A stretch of 64,000 nucleotides of DNA from Epiperipatus broadwayi (lineage: Eukaryota > Onychophora > Udeonychophora > Euonychophora > Peripatidae), in NCBI GenBank assembly GCA_028023455.1, contig JAQFVV010012497.1:932001-996000 (forward strand). The letters are read 5' to 3'. Shown here in pieces: positions 1 through 15,700 of this stretch; positions within the stretch are counted from its first letter, which is position 1, and the number at the start of each line of letters is the position of its first letter. Under the pieces are notes generated by a model. It did not search any database and was not told where the DNA came from. It was given only the letters and a program-made list of their open reading frames with translations. Both the position numbers and the translations under genes were made by a program.

Positions 1-29
1 CAATAGAGTTAGAGTTGATTCATTGTCTT

Positions 30-506
30 CTAGTCTTGAATAAATACACAAACCAACCACTTTTACATCAGTAAACTGTAAAAGTAGAATGGATTCTTCT
101 AATATTTGTGCTTTCAATGGCAATAAGCTTAGTTTGCTAAACATGATGATATTTCAGAGTAAAAATAATTTGTAATCAGTTAGAAATCAAATAATTATAA
201 TTTTTATATTTACATGATTTCTAATTGATTATTAATATAAAGTTTAATTAATCAATTATGATTTCATAATTAAAATTATATAACTTATAATTATTTATTA
301 ATGGAAAGATTGTTAAAAATGAAACCCAGATTCTATCAATTATGCTTTCATAATTAATAATGCCATCTTTTCTTATGAATTTTACTTCAAAATTTCATCA
401 TTGTTAGCATACTAAGCTTATTACCATTGAAAGCACAAAGTCCATTTTATTCTTTATGCTTTTGTTGATGTAAAGGTAATAGATTTGTGTATTTATTCAC
501 AGCTAG
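30..506. repeat. Long inverted repeat (foldback/MITE), about 135 bp arms
   Basis: The left arm (30-168) and the reverse complement of the right arm (about 370-506) share stretches such as GAATAAATACACAAA, TTACATCA, TGTGCTTTCAATGG and AATAAGCTTAGT. The AT-rich spacer is itself partly self-complementary. No coding capacity. It is an imperfect palindrome typical of an old non-autonomous DNA transposon. Confidence 0.8.
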
Positions 507-651
507 AGGAGCTTAGACTCCTATTTTATGCATATATATTTATATTTGAGAAAACTAAGTATTTCTACAGTACTAATATCATATAGATCTTTAAAGCCAT
601 ATTCTTTGAAATTATATTTATATTGTAATCAAATATGACTTTTATTTTTAG

Positions 652-739
652 AAAATGAAGATTTTGTATTTTCACCTGTTCGGAAATGTCCCCATTGTAA
701 TCAGGATATGATTTTGCGGAAAAAAACTAATAAACCAGG
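652..739 (+). CDS. TOP3A: TOP3A exon: first half of C4 topoisomerase zinc finger
   Basis: The acceptor follows a T-rich tract (TTTTTAG) and the donor is GTAAAA. It reads ENEDFVFSPVRKCPHCNQDM and on to RKKTNKPG, with CPHC giving the first two zinc ligands. Entering phase is 1 and leaving phase is 2, so the preceding exon is upstream of the window or in the first 650 bases. This matches the CPQCNKDM segment of vertebrate TOP3A. Confidence 0.92.
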
Positions 740-3700
740 GTAAAAATTATTATAATTTTTGTGTATGAAAAAGATTTTTCTTCCAGTTTTGCTTTTCTAT
801 ATTTATAAATAAAATTATCCATAACTTAAATGTAATATTAGTCTTAGACTAATATATTACAGTATTTAAAGAAAAAGTAATAATAATAAAAAAAAACTTT
901 ATCATAAATGTATTTTATCTATTGTAATTTCTAAAAATCAGGCACATTTATGGCTATATAATGGCATATTTTCATCATCTAGCTAAAATTGTTAATTTTT
1001 TTTTTTTTAAATTCAAACTTTATTTATACCTTTTTATAAAAAAGCAATGGAAATGTTCGCATGACAATGGCACATAATCTCACAAGTTAACCTAGTGTGA
1101 TAATTCATAATGTTTAGAAATCATTCATTAATCTTGTTTTTAAAAGGCAAAAAAATGGAGAAATAAGAGACTCTCGTACATAAATATATATAATTTTTAT
1201 TGATTGTTCCCTTTGTTAGAACAGCTTAGTTAGATAGAGCACCACCTTAAATGTGAATCTAAAGATCACCCATTTTCTATATTAGCTCTTAGTCAGACCA
1301 ACAACATCTAAAGAAAAGAGAACAATAATATCATTTAAAATGTTGTGTTCCATATTAATTTATGAGTTATTATTAATAGTTAAATGTATTTGGAAAAGTA
1401 TAAATATAAATAAAGTTTGAAATTATTTTTTTTAAAAATGAATAATTTCAACCAGATGATAATACTCCAACATATAACTATATTGTTATAATGTTACATG
1501 TAAAACAAAAATATGAGGAAAGAGACCAGAAAGATAAACAAATTATCACTAATCTAATTATGAATTTAATCATATCAAAATGCTAAATAAAAAAGAATAG
1601 AGAATATTACTTCAGTTTTGATTTTGCTGCTGTATAATTGAATATCAATGCTAACTAAGTACTAAGAATAATATAAATAGCAATTATTATTAGTTTTCTA
1701 TCTTTTGGACAGGTCCAGAAAGTTATTACATTCAATTGTTTTTTCATTTTACTTGGTTTATTGCTTGAGTCTATAGCTCATTGTAAATCATTCCATCGTT
1801 TACATCATCCAATAAGATCAATTTCCATGCCTTTCTTTTTTTTTTTACCTCCTACCATTTTTTTACAGCATTTTTTATTAGATAATTCTTTCTTCTTAAT
1901 ATTTGTTCTCATTTTAATCTCTCCAATCAATCTTCTTTCTTCATTCGTTCTCATCAAAACTTTTTTATTTATTACTCTATCCACACTTGTCCATATATTA
2001 TAACAATGCATTTATTACATATCTAAACTACTAACATGGAATTAAAATTGTTCCATTACTATAATAACTATGTTATTATTGTGTTTCTATATATAATTAT
2101 TTTAATTAATTAAAATAATTTTATTTTTATTATTAGTTTTACATAAATATTAAATATTAGCATTTCTATTTTTGCTTATTTAAATTTTTTATTTACAATC
2201 TGAAAATAAAATAAAGTTTATTAAATACAAGTAATTTTATTAAATAGTAATTCTTCTATCAAGCATGCTCACATTTAGTAGCAACTATGTCACAGCTTTT
2301 TTCAAATAATTATTATTTTATATAATATAAAAATGATTTAATAATTGATTTTGAAGTGTGGTTGAAATGCAAGTGCCTTTTGTACTCATGACTTGAAGTT
2401 TGAATCCAGGACAAGTAATAATTGAAAAAAATTTTAAAGCTCAGTTAGGCTTAAGATTTTTTTTTAATATAACTAGTCCATAAATAGATATTTAGCTATT
2501 CTTGGCTAAAGAGTAAAACAGGAATGGAAAACAATTAAAATCCTACCATCTGGCAATGGCCAAGCTTGATGAGTAATGCTTTTTTCACTATTTCTTGCCT
2601 TTGCCCTGCAGTGATTATTTCAAAACTGTTTTAATTTTATATATACACCTGGGTCTCATTTTACGCGGACTTATTTAACACGATTTTAAAGTTACGCGAT
2701 TCGTGTTTCACCGGAAGTCGACTTCCGATAATGCGCTATTACTTTAAATAATAAATTTCGCGCACTTACGTTATAGTGAAAGTAATAGCACATTATTGGA
2801 ATTCTACTTTCATCTTAGTAATTTCAATATTTTCAGTGCTTTATAATAGTAAGATTTTATGCAATAATGAAATTAAAATCGTGATTTCCACATTTTATGT
2901 ATACACACATTAAATTTTACAAGATTATAATGTAAATTTGTTCAAACATTGTGCGTGTTAATTTTGCATTTTAAATCACATTCTGTTTTTGCTTTTTAAA
3001 AAAGAACGTAATCAATTATTAATCATTTAGTGTCCACAAGTTTATTTTTAAAAGGTCAGTAATAGCAGTGGGCACAATTAAAATTAAAATCTGATTTTTA
3101 ATTGTAATTAACAATTTAAAAATTACTTACGGGCGACTTGAAATTAATGTGATGTAAAACGAAATTTGATTTTTAAACGGAATTGAAAATTAAAGACAAA
3201 AATAAGAATTTAATTTTTAGATGTTAGTTTTAATTAAATTTTTCTCACCAGTGGTGAATAAATGTCTTTTTATTATCATAAGTCTAAGTTCATAAACAAT
3301 TAATAAAATCATCGTCGTCTTCAACAGAAAACCATTAACACAATATGAGAGTGAACTTGATGCTAGTTGTATTTTCTCTTGTGAGAATAATTGCTGAGAT
3401 ATTCTTGACTTCGTTTAAGGAGAAGCCAAATACATCACATCACATGAGAATCTGATTTTTTACTAGTTTGCAAATGAACGTGGTTTTGGGAAATAGCAAT
3501 AATAATTAAAACGTGTATAAAAAAATGTAAATTACTGGACTGTAAATTTTGCATAAAAATATATTATTTTGAATAAAATTAAATATTATAGTTAAAAAAA
3601 GTTTGACTTGTATCAATTTTTTTCAAATTTGAAATTTTTTATTAGTCATATTTTATTTCCTTATTTTTTTTTTTGCGCAAATTTTAAAGTAATTTTATGT

Positions 3701-6700
3701 TGGTGCTTTGCTTTTACGCGAATTTTGAAAAATCACAGACCGCATCCCCCCTTTTTCAATGTAAGTTACATCTATTTTTGTGCGATTTCATTTGCGCGTG
3801 TTTTCTGAGGAACCTATCTATCGCGTAAAACGAGACCCAGGTGTATATGGATAATTATGAATAATAAAGAATTTATTGTACAAGAATGTTTAGTTGTCTT
3901 TTTTTTTTTTTTTTGAGAAAGCCTTGCTGTTAATATTGTCATAAAATGGGGCTTTCCTAAATAGGAGGAAGTCAGGAGTTAAATTTTAAAATGAAAATAA
4001 ACAACATAGTTAAAATATATAAAGTACATTATTTATTAATTGTTCGTTAAATAATATAGAAATAAATAAAATTGAAAAGAGGATCATGAAAACAAGATTG
4101 AGAGACGTTAAGTGATAAATCATTATTGCATTAATTATATCAGCTGATTTACAGACCTTTCCAGAATCATAGCAAATTAACAATGAAATAGAAATTAATT
4201 ATTCAATTAATATTGAAAAGAATCATCTAGATGTTTTACATTAGTCTACAAAGAAAGATTAGCGAAATAATTCTAATTTTCTACAATAAGCTAATATATA
4301 AAATAATTTATTGGTTAAATCTAAGAAAAAAATTATCATTTATGAAATATGAGGGGTTTTTTTTATCTACAAATTGAAAATTATTAATTTTAAAAGAATT
4401 GCTCTGTGATGGCAGATACTTTTAAGTTAAAGTCTATATCTCATAAAATGTAAATACTATCTATTAGAAACTAGAGTAATAAGTTATGAAATTCTATAAT
4501 GAAGGAGTAATAAAACAATACTTTACAAAATTAGCATTCATTTTCTATATGGTTATAACAAATGTTTATCTTTCCATTTGTAAGGGATAGCTATAGATAC
4601 CTAAAAAAAATCAATGAACTCTATCTCCCTCTCAAATTAGAAGTATTCAATTTGATTAATAAAACTATTTATTTTGTACTTCCATCAAAATATTTTATTT
4701 GTATAGTATTACAGAAAATAGCTGATGATCTTAATTGAAGTTATATCCAGCAAGTTCTTAATGAAAAGTTTTTGGAATATTAATTATATAACACTTTTCC
4801 AATCTTTATACTAGCAATGTTTTAAGATTATATCAAAATTCTATAGAGCTTCTATAAATGCAAAGTCAATATTGTATTCAAAAATTTTTTTACTTTGTGA
4901 AGAATTCAAGTTAAACACGAAGAAAGTGTTAATACAACATTTTTCATTGCTCTTCTACCTAGAAGTAGAACCATTAGATGCTTTGGGAATGTTAAAATAC
5001 TATTAAGCTAAGCATTTCTTACAGTGTTTGTGAAATATGTAACATTCTATCCAAATTCAGTATCCCTTATTGAAGGAATCATGGAATAACATCAAGCCTA
5101 TTCAACAGGTTATAAAAAAGTTATTAGAATTATTTAAGATAGAAACCATAACAAAATAAAATTAACAGCTGAGGGCTGGTAACAAGCAGAGACAAATTTT
5201 TTAAAAAAAATGTTTAAAATGTGCAAAAGTTAAAGTAATTTTTACCAAAATAGTTCTACTGTAAGTAATGGTTATAATCTTATGATAACATAGTTTATTA
5301 ACTAGATGTTGAATCTTCATTTTATGATGTTATTTCTTAAATCTGAGATCCTTGTAAAAGATAAGATGAACAATTATATTTAAATTATGAATGACAGTCA
5401 AAACCTGCTCTTTGTTAAAAATTAGTCAAGAGAAAGAAATCACTGAGCATAACACTTTTCTGTGGATTGTTAATTAGTAATCCACTATATGTGAAGACTA
5501 AATAGCTTCTAGAGGGTTATCAGTTGTTGCGTAAATAGGAAAATTTGAAATAGGTGGGTTTTTTTTTTTACCATTTCAATAAAGATTTAATTAATAACAT
5601 AGAAATTGTTTGATTTTTTGTGAAATGAAAGAAAGGGGGGGTTTTTTTTGTATGTTGTGTTGTTTTTTCTCTAATCGAGAAAAATTATTATCACTTTGTA
5701 AGAAAAAATTTGGAAGAGATAATTATAATGTTTTAATAATAGAGGACATTTATTGTAGGAACTCTAATTCAATAATAAAAAGAATTATAAATCAACCTTT
5801 TGGATGTTCCTAATGATATCAGTGGATTTCAAATGACTGACAAAATATACTATTATTAGAGTAGTTAAATGTTTTGTGTGTGCCTATATTTATCTTTATT
5901 ATAAATTGTTTGAATTTTTCTGAATTAAGTCATTTTCAAATAAATATAATATTTTATATTCTAACGATCATATGATCTGTCATTGCAAAAAACATCTGTA
6001 CAGCTTACTATAAATAATCATAAAATTTCTATCGTAAATAATTTTGTGATTAATTGTTCTTTTATTTGTATTTTTTTATTGTTTTTCAAAATATTATTAA
6101 TATATATATATTAAAATTTATAGGTTTTATATTAGTTGCACTAATTTTCCTTCCTGTCAAAGTGTTATTTGGCTCCCAGAATCCATTATTGATGCAAGTG
6201 TGACGGGTTCTACTTGTGATATTGTAAGTACTAATAATAGTGTGTGTGTATGACAAGCAAATTTTTTATAAAAACAATTTAATCCCAATTTTTGTAATGT
6301 AGCTGAAAATTTTTTTTAAGAAACAATAGCACTACTTTTTTAATTTGTGAAAAAAATGAAATTCTTTACAAAAAATAATTGGTTTGAACAGTTTTATTTT
6401 TTTAAAAAAAAAGATGTAACATTTAATTTTAATAATATTATTTTGATATTAAAAATCATTTAATGGAGGAAGATATATACAAGTTATTCAAAAACTAATT
6501 AAAAACTTTTTTAAAAAATAATTTTTTAATCCAAAACTTAACCAAATTATAGTCTGTTGGTATGTATTGTTTAATCTGATTTTCATTAGATTTATGTTAT
6601 TATTTGTAAGTTACAAAAAAATATATTAGCGAGATTGTATGATAATTTATTATGGATTAAATATTTTATTTTGAATATTGTAATGAATATAAGTGCTGTA

Positions 6701-9700
6701 AATAGATTGAATTTATATTTATACTTAACAATAAAATGATTTTTTTTTTTTAGATTTCACTATATTTATATAATAATAAAAAATTTCACTCTATTTAAAA
6801 TATAAATATTAATAATTTTAGTAGGATTTCTCTGCATATTTTTTTATATAAATTTTAACAGTTGTGTAAGGAGGGAAAATACCAATTAAAAACTTGCTTT
6901 ACAAATTGAAATCATGCCATGTACTACTAGTACTTGTCTGATCAATCTTTAATCCTAGAAGACAATTGCTTTTAATCTATACCCTAGCTTTATATAATAG
7001 ATGTAGATCAGTCATAATATTTTGCATGAAAAAACTAGACCTCATGAAAAATCTAATTTTGTCTATAACCCTTTATGAGATAGTCCCTTATCCTGTGTGG
7101 TTTGGCGCAGTTGGTAGAGCATTTTACTTAGGATCGGGAAATCCCAGGATCGATTCTCTCACTCACAGTTATAGCATTTGAACTTCTCATGAATTCCTGA
7201 GCAATAAAAGAATATTAGTTGTTTTTTTTTTTTAAGTATTTATTCTATTGTGAAAATATTTAGGAAATTATGGTATTTCCAGTTTTCTCACATATAGAGA
7301 ATTAATGTCTGATTTTTTACTTCCTATATAATCTAGAATGGATTAATTAAAAATTATTACTAGATAATATGATTTAAATTTGCAGTGCTAGTTTTTAAAC
7401 GGTACTTTGCTTGGTTACATCATAACTGCAATTTATCTAAAAAAAGTACATAGAAAAATTATATTAAAATTATTAATATTCATTTGTATATATAATGCAT
7501 TTCCTTTTCCTCTTTTCAAATGTATCAATATAACAATTTTTCTCTGCATGGAGCTCAAAGTACATTAATTATGTTCTAGCTCTATTACTTCTGGTATTTG
7601 AACTTAATAAGAATTCCAGAGCAATAAAACCATTTGATTATTATTTTTTAATGTAGTACTTGAAAATGACAAAATTATTTCAAAATGCTATTTTTTTTAA
7701 TTTTAGCCTTCACAATTTTAGATCTCAAAATAATATTTTATTTATCTACATCATACTTATGGAATTTATATGAAAGTAATATTTAATATAATCGACATGT
7801 CTCTTTTTCTTTTTTGTGAGGTATTACTACAAAAAATAAGTGATTAACAAGGAATTAATTCCAGGAAAGTAATCCAGCTATTTGTTATAATAAAATTTGT
7901 TACTTTAGGATTGAAAGTAAAAAGATTGCAAGTGCTAGTATTAAGTTGTTTGGTATTATTTGAATTGTATTTTTAAAGATGTTGTACTTTGTAATCATAG
8001 TAACTTTTGTATGTTGAATAGATTTATGAGATTATTGTACTCATAAATATTTTAACTAAGTGTAAATCAGGTCGATTCAGTGTAATTGTTTTTTCAAATT
8101 AGAAATTTAGGTTTCTATTATTTTTATTCCCACCGCAGTTTTCTTCAACATGCATTAATTATTAGTTTGAAATTTTTTGAGAAATTGCCATGAGTGTAAA
8201 GTAGGCAATTTTAGCTTGGATAAGCATGACAAATATACTTTTGAAAGAGCTGCTAAAATTATTTTATATTCTATAAGTAGATATTTTTTAATTTTATGTT
8301 TCATTATTATGAGGAGAAAGAAATGTTGGAAACCCAGTAAATTTATATGTTGACCCACTGACCATTTACTGGTTTTATTAGTGTTTACTATTAGTCCTGT
8401 AGAAATTTCAAAATTGTCAAGAGCTGCTATTTTTATTTTATTTAAGAATTATTACCAGATCATTCACTTATGTTATAGATTTAATTGGCATAGACTATCT
8501 TAATAAAGAATTTAGATAGAAAAAAAAAAAAAAACACTCAGCAGAAGTCCTTGAGTAGTCAGTAACATATCTGGAAAAAAAGTTATTTATAATACTGAGA
8601 ATATCTTATATTTTTCTGTTTAAAAGTAGTTTAGCTAAAAGATAAAGTAAAGAAATTCAGGGGAGCACAGAGAAAAAAATTTGCTTGAAAATCAATTTGT
8701 ATTAACACACATATATAATTTGTAATGTTTGGATATCTTCTAGAATTGTTTTTAGCATAGTTATTATTTGAACTTTTGAATATTGTTCTTACTATAAATA
8801 ATATAGAGAATAAATATATGGTTCTATTTTTGTTTTAATAGTTACTTCAAGAATTTTTATAACTAATGGTATCAAAAAGATGAAAGTCTTAAGTTGTCAA
8901 AGGAGACTATTTGTTTTCTTTTAAAATTGGACCATCACTATTGGATATAATTTAGAAGACTATTCTTTAATATAAAAAAATACATGCAAAATGAGAAGTA
9001 GACTAAATATTGCTATTAAATATTTTAAAATAAAACTGCCTTTGTACATGTGTCTGGAAGACCTGAATACATGGCGCCAATAAATTCATAAAAGTTTTAT
9101 GTTTATTGCTACTCATTTCAATTTCTTTTTTTATTTTAGAAATTTGAATTTCATTTGGTATTTCTTGTTCAAATTTTAGCAAAAAATTTTATGTAGCAAA
9201 TTTATTGTTATAGAATGGTGTAATGACAGACATGTTAATCTTGTCTTTTTTAAAAAAATATATATATTTCTTAAGCTTTTCTTAAATCCGTTGACAATAT
9301 AGTTAAATAGCTAAATTTTGATGCGAAATGTAACTTTTTTATATTGATATATAGACTGATTTTTACATTACAGCAGTTTGGAAGCATTTCATATTTCATG
9401 TATTTATTCAAAAATAAATTGCATTCATTCAGTCTAACAATATTTTTGGAGATTTTCCAACAACTTTATTTATGTAATAATTATGATAGTTTTTTGTCGT
9501 TATTAATAAAAGTACATGCATTGAAATGAAATTATTCATTTAATTACAGGTATTATTCTGGCCTAATGCAATTTGGTTGCTCATAACTTTAAATTATTAT
9601 TAGATAGTTAGGTTGCATTATATATTAATCAGAGCTGCATAATTAGTATTCACATTTTATGTACTCTAATGATATTTTTTAATTGGATATTGTTAGATTT

Positions 9701-12700
9701 TTTGTTAATGACATTATTACTTTTAATGTTTACTTTTATATTTGTTTATATAATGTATATGTTTAATTTTGTTAATAAGATTATACTCCTATAATGAATT
9801 TTTTTTCTCTTCAATCCATAGTAGATTGGTGTTAACATAATTCTTCAGCTTTCTCTCATCACCAGATTTTTTATAAATATATAAGACTATTTTCCTCTAA
9901 CTACATCTATATATTCTGTCCTAGATAATATCTTTGCTGGGCTTCTCTCCAGCAATAATTCTGAATGTCTCATAAAGTGATCTACCATACTATTTTTTCT
10001 TCGAGTAATGATTTTCAAAATATTTGTATTTTCTCCATTCATGTTCAACACTTCTTTTTTATTCTGGCTATCCATGATATCTTTGTCATGCAGCACCAAC
10101 ACTGTATCTCAAAGATTCATAATTTGCCTTTTAGATCCAAACAATATCCATATCTCTGATTCATAAAAGTCTATACTCCAGATCTAGCTCTTGGTGAATT
10201 GTTTTTTTTAACATGGAGTGATTTATTTTTTTATTTAGTAATTTCATTTCTTGTTAAAAGCTTTTTTGGCTTATGCAATTCTAATGTGTATATCTTTGAT
10301 ATATATATATTATAACGATCAGGGGTTTGGAGATCATGAAGTTAAAGTCTTGCCGTATCTGCCGTACAGAGCGCCACTAGGCTACTTGAACCTAAAAAAT
10401 TTATAGATTAGGCAGATACGTGCTGTTAAGATCTTATTTTACATATATTTTATCCCGACCATTAGCCCAATGCCACTAGCTCAGTGAGACGCAGAGATTT
10501 ATAAAATATGAATTCTTATCTAAAAATATTTTCAATATTAAAAAAAAAATAAAAGAAGCCACTGCCAGTAATAACACACACAAAACATTTATTTAATATT
10601 AGTATTATTATTTTAGTCTAACTTTTACTTTTTACAAAACATTATAACTTATTTTACTTTAGATTTTAATTTACAATTTAACTGTTTTTATTTTATTTTA
10701 AAAGTTTGCACAGATGAGTTTAATATTTATTAGTGTCGAGTATGAATAGACTACATAGATTGCATTTGAAAAGAAAATATTCTATCCCTGATTTAATCTT
10801 AGGCTAAAGGTTCACAGCCAAACCAACGTCAATCCATCTGATATATCGATGCATTCAATGCAGTATGAATACGACAGCACAAATACCATACTGTCAGGAA
10901 TGTACATCTGAACAGCATTGTTAGAAGACATTGACTCTCATCCAGACAGGAATGCTACATCTGTCTGGCAAGAAGAACAATAAAAAAAAAAAAACTCCAT
11001 AGGAAGGGACTGCGTTTTCCATCTTACTATCCCCTTCCATAGTCAAAAAAGGGTGTGTGGCGTATAATACGATCCTGCCCGTAGCGAACCTCATACTACA
11101 TTTACTAATTACACCAATATATCCAAAATGATTAACCCAATACAAATAACCTAAGATTACCCTCCCTTAAACTAACATATATAACTTTGCAAATCTATGC
11201 AGACATTCACGCCCGACTTAAATTTAACATTTATATAAGTTCTTTAATAAAAAAAAAAAAATCGTAACAAAAACTTAAAAGAACGGAAAATAAATTAATG
11301 GAAATGATTTAACAAACAAATAATACATTCAATAAAATAATTAATAAATAATTTAGTTTGGTCAGATAGGCAATACTATTGCTATAATTTAAATACTGGG
11401 AAAGTTTTATATTTAATGTTCACGAATTTTCTAAAGTTCTTGCGGTTTTAAAAAGTACATATTTTGTAGTTGCTTGTAATTTTGAATGTGAATTCCCACG
11501 CCGTCCTGAATTGGTATTCAGTTAGCCGTTGGTCCTTTATGGTAGCTGGTATTTTATTGCCGGGCCCAGATGTCTTATAGTCTGCAATATGGGAAAACGA
11601 TATTTCATTTTTTTATAACAACTGAAGGAATTGAAAGTGCGTCTTTCAATCCCTTCACCTCCAACTCTCCGACTTAACACATCTCTGTCTTCTCTTAATA
11701 ATTACTTTTATTTCCAAACTTTTTCTTTTTATAATCAACTTTCGGATCCAGTGTGCATTACATCATGATGATGATGACCCTTTCATTGAGGTCCGTCTCC
11801 CGAGGGATTTCTTTTATTGGCTATTAGTTTCTATTGTTTTTTTCTCTCCTATCTGACCTTTACTTCTACATTTTGGAATGCCCAAGGGCTAGTTTACTTT
11901 TACTAATTAAAATAATCATTTCCATTTTATACAATAGAATTAATTAAATTATTTTACAAACTTAAAGATATATTTTTATCTCTAAATCTTTTTAAGTTTT
12001 TGCTTTAAAATACTTTTTTATTTTAATAATTTTTCATCTGTGCGATTTTATATATTAGAGTTTAGATGATTTTTAATTCTTAAAAAAGAAGTTTTTATTT
12101 GCGAACTTCTATTTTTCATGTCTAATTTTAAAAACAAATAATGTAACAGCATATGTGCCCGTTACAATATATATAATAAATTAATTTTGATGTCTGTATT
12201 ATTTCCAAAATATATGTAATATTCAAATTAATATATATATATTAAAATACAGTCTACATTATATCCATCTGATTTTTTTTTTTTAGAACTTCATCGTCTT
12301 TATCTTATCTCCATTAATTTTTTCACTGAACTTTTCTTTCAATAGATCGTCAAATTTATTTATCATCAACTGTAAATCTGATTTATTCTCTACATAATGA
12401 AGTATATATGAAAATAGAGAAAAAATCCATTTATTTACTATTAATTTATTATTATTTTTAAAGAAATGCTATTGTTATGATAGTTAATAAGGGAAGTATT
12501 ATGAAGTTTAGAAATGTTCCAAAATATGGATGATGGGTTAGTGAATATGTGGGGGTGGTGGTGGTAGCTAAAGTAAGTGTGAAGTAAAATGGATGAGTAA
12601 ATAAAGTTATAGAAAGGGTAAAGATTGAATATCTTTTATTAAATTAACTATTAAAAAAAGGAATTGCTAAAGAGTGAACAGTTGATTCTCTTCTATTGAT

Positions 12701-15700
12701 AGCATATTCTTATTGTTCTAAATACTTTATTGAATTAAAAGAGTATTTAATTTTGAAATCATAAACGTAATTTAAGAAACATATGATTAAGTGAAATATA
12801 AATGAACATTATGATCCTGATTTTATTCTCCCGTAATTGTTAATATTTATAATTAAGGTAGTTATTATATAAGTAGATATTAGTCTTGAAGAGCGTTACT
12901 TATAATTAGATTATAATAATTGTGTGTAAAATTGTAGATCTAAATTAATAATTTTAATTCAGTATTCTTATTTTTCTATGTTTGTTATTTTATTTGCTTT
13001 TGGGTATTAATAAATATTTTTCATTTAAAATTAAGATTCAAATATAATCTCTTTATTGATTTCAAATAGATTGAAATTAGTTTCTTCTTCATCTCTATTT
13101 CAATTCATGTGTGGGATCATATTTCGTCATACTTTTATTGCAATATATATATTGTACCGGTCAGATTTGTATGTTCACGTAACAAGATCTAGCATCTAGG
13201 CAAAAATACCTCGAATCCAATCATGCGCAAGATACACAGGTCTGGAACACTCATGAACTCTGCCCTATTTGCCTATTTCCCAGATCTATAACATTATGAA
13301 CAACAATCCCGATGACATCGATTTAATTTACTTCTCACTGCCGGCATCGCTCATCGGAGACACAAAAAAACTCTAGGCTAAATTTTAATGATAGACTAAC
13401 TTATCAACTAACTATATTTGAAGGCTGTGACCTAGCATATTAATTATGTATTTAGCGGAGATCATCTAGTCAAATTGAGCATAATTAATAACTTAATATA
13501 TTAACTTAAATAAAAGAAAGCAATGGTTCGAGAGTTGATATATATATTTAAGATTTATTAGATTAATAACTAAATTATGTCGGGTTATTTATCTGATATT
13601 AGCCTCATAAGTATTATATATATATTTATTTCATATTTTACAATAATGTGATATTTGCGGCTATGCCAATAATATACGTATACGACTTAAGGAATTAGCG
13701 CTATTGGAATGCATTACTAGAATACTATTACACCCCCAGAGAGACTAAAAGAGCATTTACTTGATTTAAAAGACAATAACTTTACAAGCAGATATTACAT
13801 TTGGTTATTTAATATTATTATTAATTTGAGTTGTAAATAATTAATGTGCGGGACGGATAATGAATAATTATATAAATGCTAATAAATTTATCGCATTGAT
13901 ACGCATAGTAAACTGAGGGAAATATGTCTGTTTAAAGAAATCATCACATTACGACTTACGGCGATTTCTGGGTGACTAATAATACACTGAAAGGCAGTGC
14001 GTGTATGGCGGCAGATTGGGATGGTCCAATTATGGATCCTGGAGTGTGCTTCATGAATTTGGTGAACGAAATTTACCGATTTTCTCTGCAAACTTTGGCA
14101 GGATCAGTTTGACGAACGAAAGACAGTCGTCTATGTCTTTATCGGGCTGGATTTTCCAGAGCGATTCCCATATAAAGCATGCACATACAACCAAGTGTGC
14201 CCACAGGATGGTTTTACAGCCTTGTTTCTAGGACACGGAGAACGACGATGATGGGGCTCGACTTAGTGAATACCTCCATGTGAGAGAGAAGCACGAATAT
14301 ATATAAGACAAAGTGGCCTATATGCACGCAATGCTTAATAATACAATATAACTATAGCTTTAAAGACTATCTAAACATATTTACTGCCCATAAATTATGA
14401 AATACTTGGCCTAATGGTACGGTTTTTTCGTTAAACAAACATGGATAATAAATCTAATTAAATATAAAACTAAGGCCTGAAGATCCCCCCCCCCCTACAT
14501 TATGTTACTTAATATTATTCATAACTTCCCACACATTTAATAAATCTCAATCTTGGTTAATAAATGCCCTTATGCAAATATATAAATTATTACAAAATAA
14601 ATGGGTGGTGGTAATAGCTATGATGGGTTTTACATATATAATATAAATTAAAAAGAAAATAGCACATTATTTAGAATAGAAAATATTTATGAAACAGATG
14701 TCAATCTGTTTTTCTACAGCAAACATAAAAAATAATTAGTTTGTTTATCTAAAATCGCTAGCACCTGGGAAAGTCGAATAAGACTTGTTTTGATTAAGTT
14801 ATAAGTTAATTACCTGATAAATGATGGGTGGGGAAAACGAAAATAAATTATATGCTTGCGATTTTAGAAATATTATTTGCATTTCTTTAAAATATAAATA
14901 CATAAATCTAAACGAAAATTATTTGCCGCTTGGAGATAAAAGAAAAGAAAACATTTTATAAGAGGCTTAATAGTGATTAGTTATATAGAGTTATAAGAAT
15001 TACATATTTTGAAGACATTTAATATATATGATTAGAAAATATAATAAATATTACAGAGAAGATAGGATTTGAGAATTACGAGCGGTCAAAGTTCTTTTTA
15101 CCTTGCTATTTGGAAGAGCAATTTTACTACGAGTCAGTCCATCGGTATTGTTTCACTAGATCTAGGGTAGCGTTATTATATGGTAGTTAGCATTTCACTT
15201 TTACGGGAAAAATATATAAAGTTCATCAGTACGGAATGCAGAGCTTCGCTTTTGGGAACAGCATATTAGAACGGAGGGAAAAGGCGAAATTTCCCCTACT
15301 CACAGCACATTGAGTGAGAATCAAAACTGGCGTGGAATATGTATAACATCATTATTTTGTGGTCTCCTCTTGTGGATTCAAATCCAGTAGTATATATACT
15401 TTTATTTTGGAGATGTAACTTAGTAACTACTGCTGGACCTGAGGCAGTTTAAGCACTTACTGTACATCTGGAATAATTTAACCGGATATTTTCTTATCTG
15501 GTAAGACTTTTGAAACAATGCAATTTTGTTATCAGTTTCTCGAACGATTGTTTTAAAATAAATCTTATGATTTTAAAACAAGCTAGCGTAGACAAAATTT
15601 CCACTAATGGGTTTATTTTATTATTACAAAATCGTAATCTTTTGTTTTTATCTAAGGGATCTTCCGGGTAATTGTTTTTCGAGAGACTTTTTAACTAGAT

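Larger units (their letters stand above)
740..6123 (+). other. TOP3A intron
   Basis: A 5.4 kb AT-rich intron. It holds a degenerate SINE-like piece (about 1219-1275), a possible LINE end on the minus strand (1750-2010) and a 1.2 kb element with terminal inverted repeats (2646-3843). I see nothing recognisable from 3900 to 6100 beyond A/T runs. Confidence 0.85.

Noticed and set aside
2356-2415. Possible tRNA-like SINE with TTTGAATCC
   Set aside because: B-box-like sequence only; no clear A box or copy elsewhere in the window.
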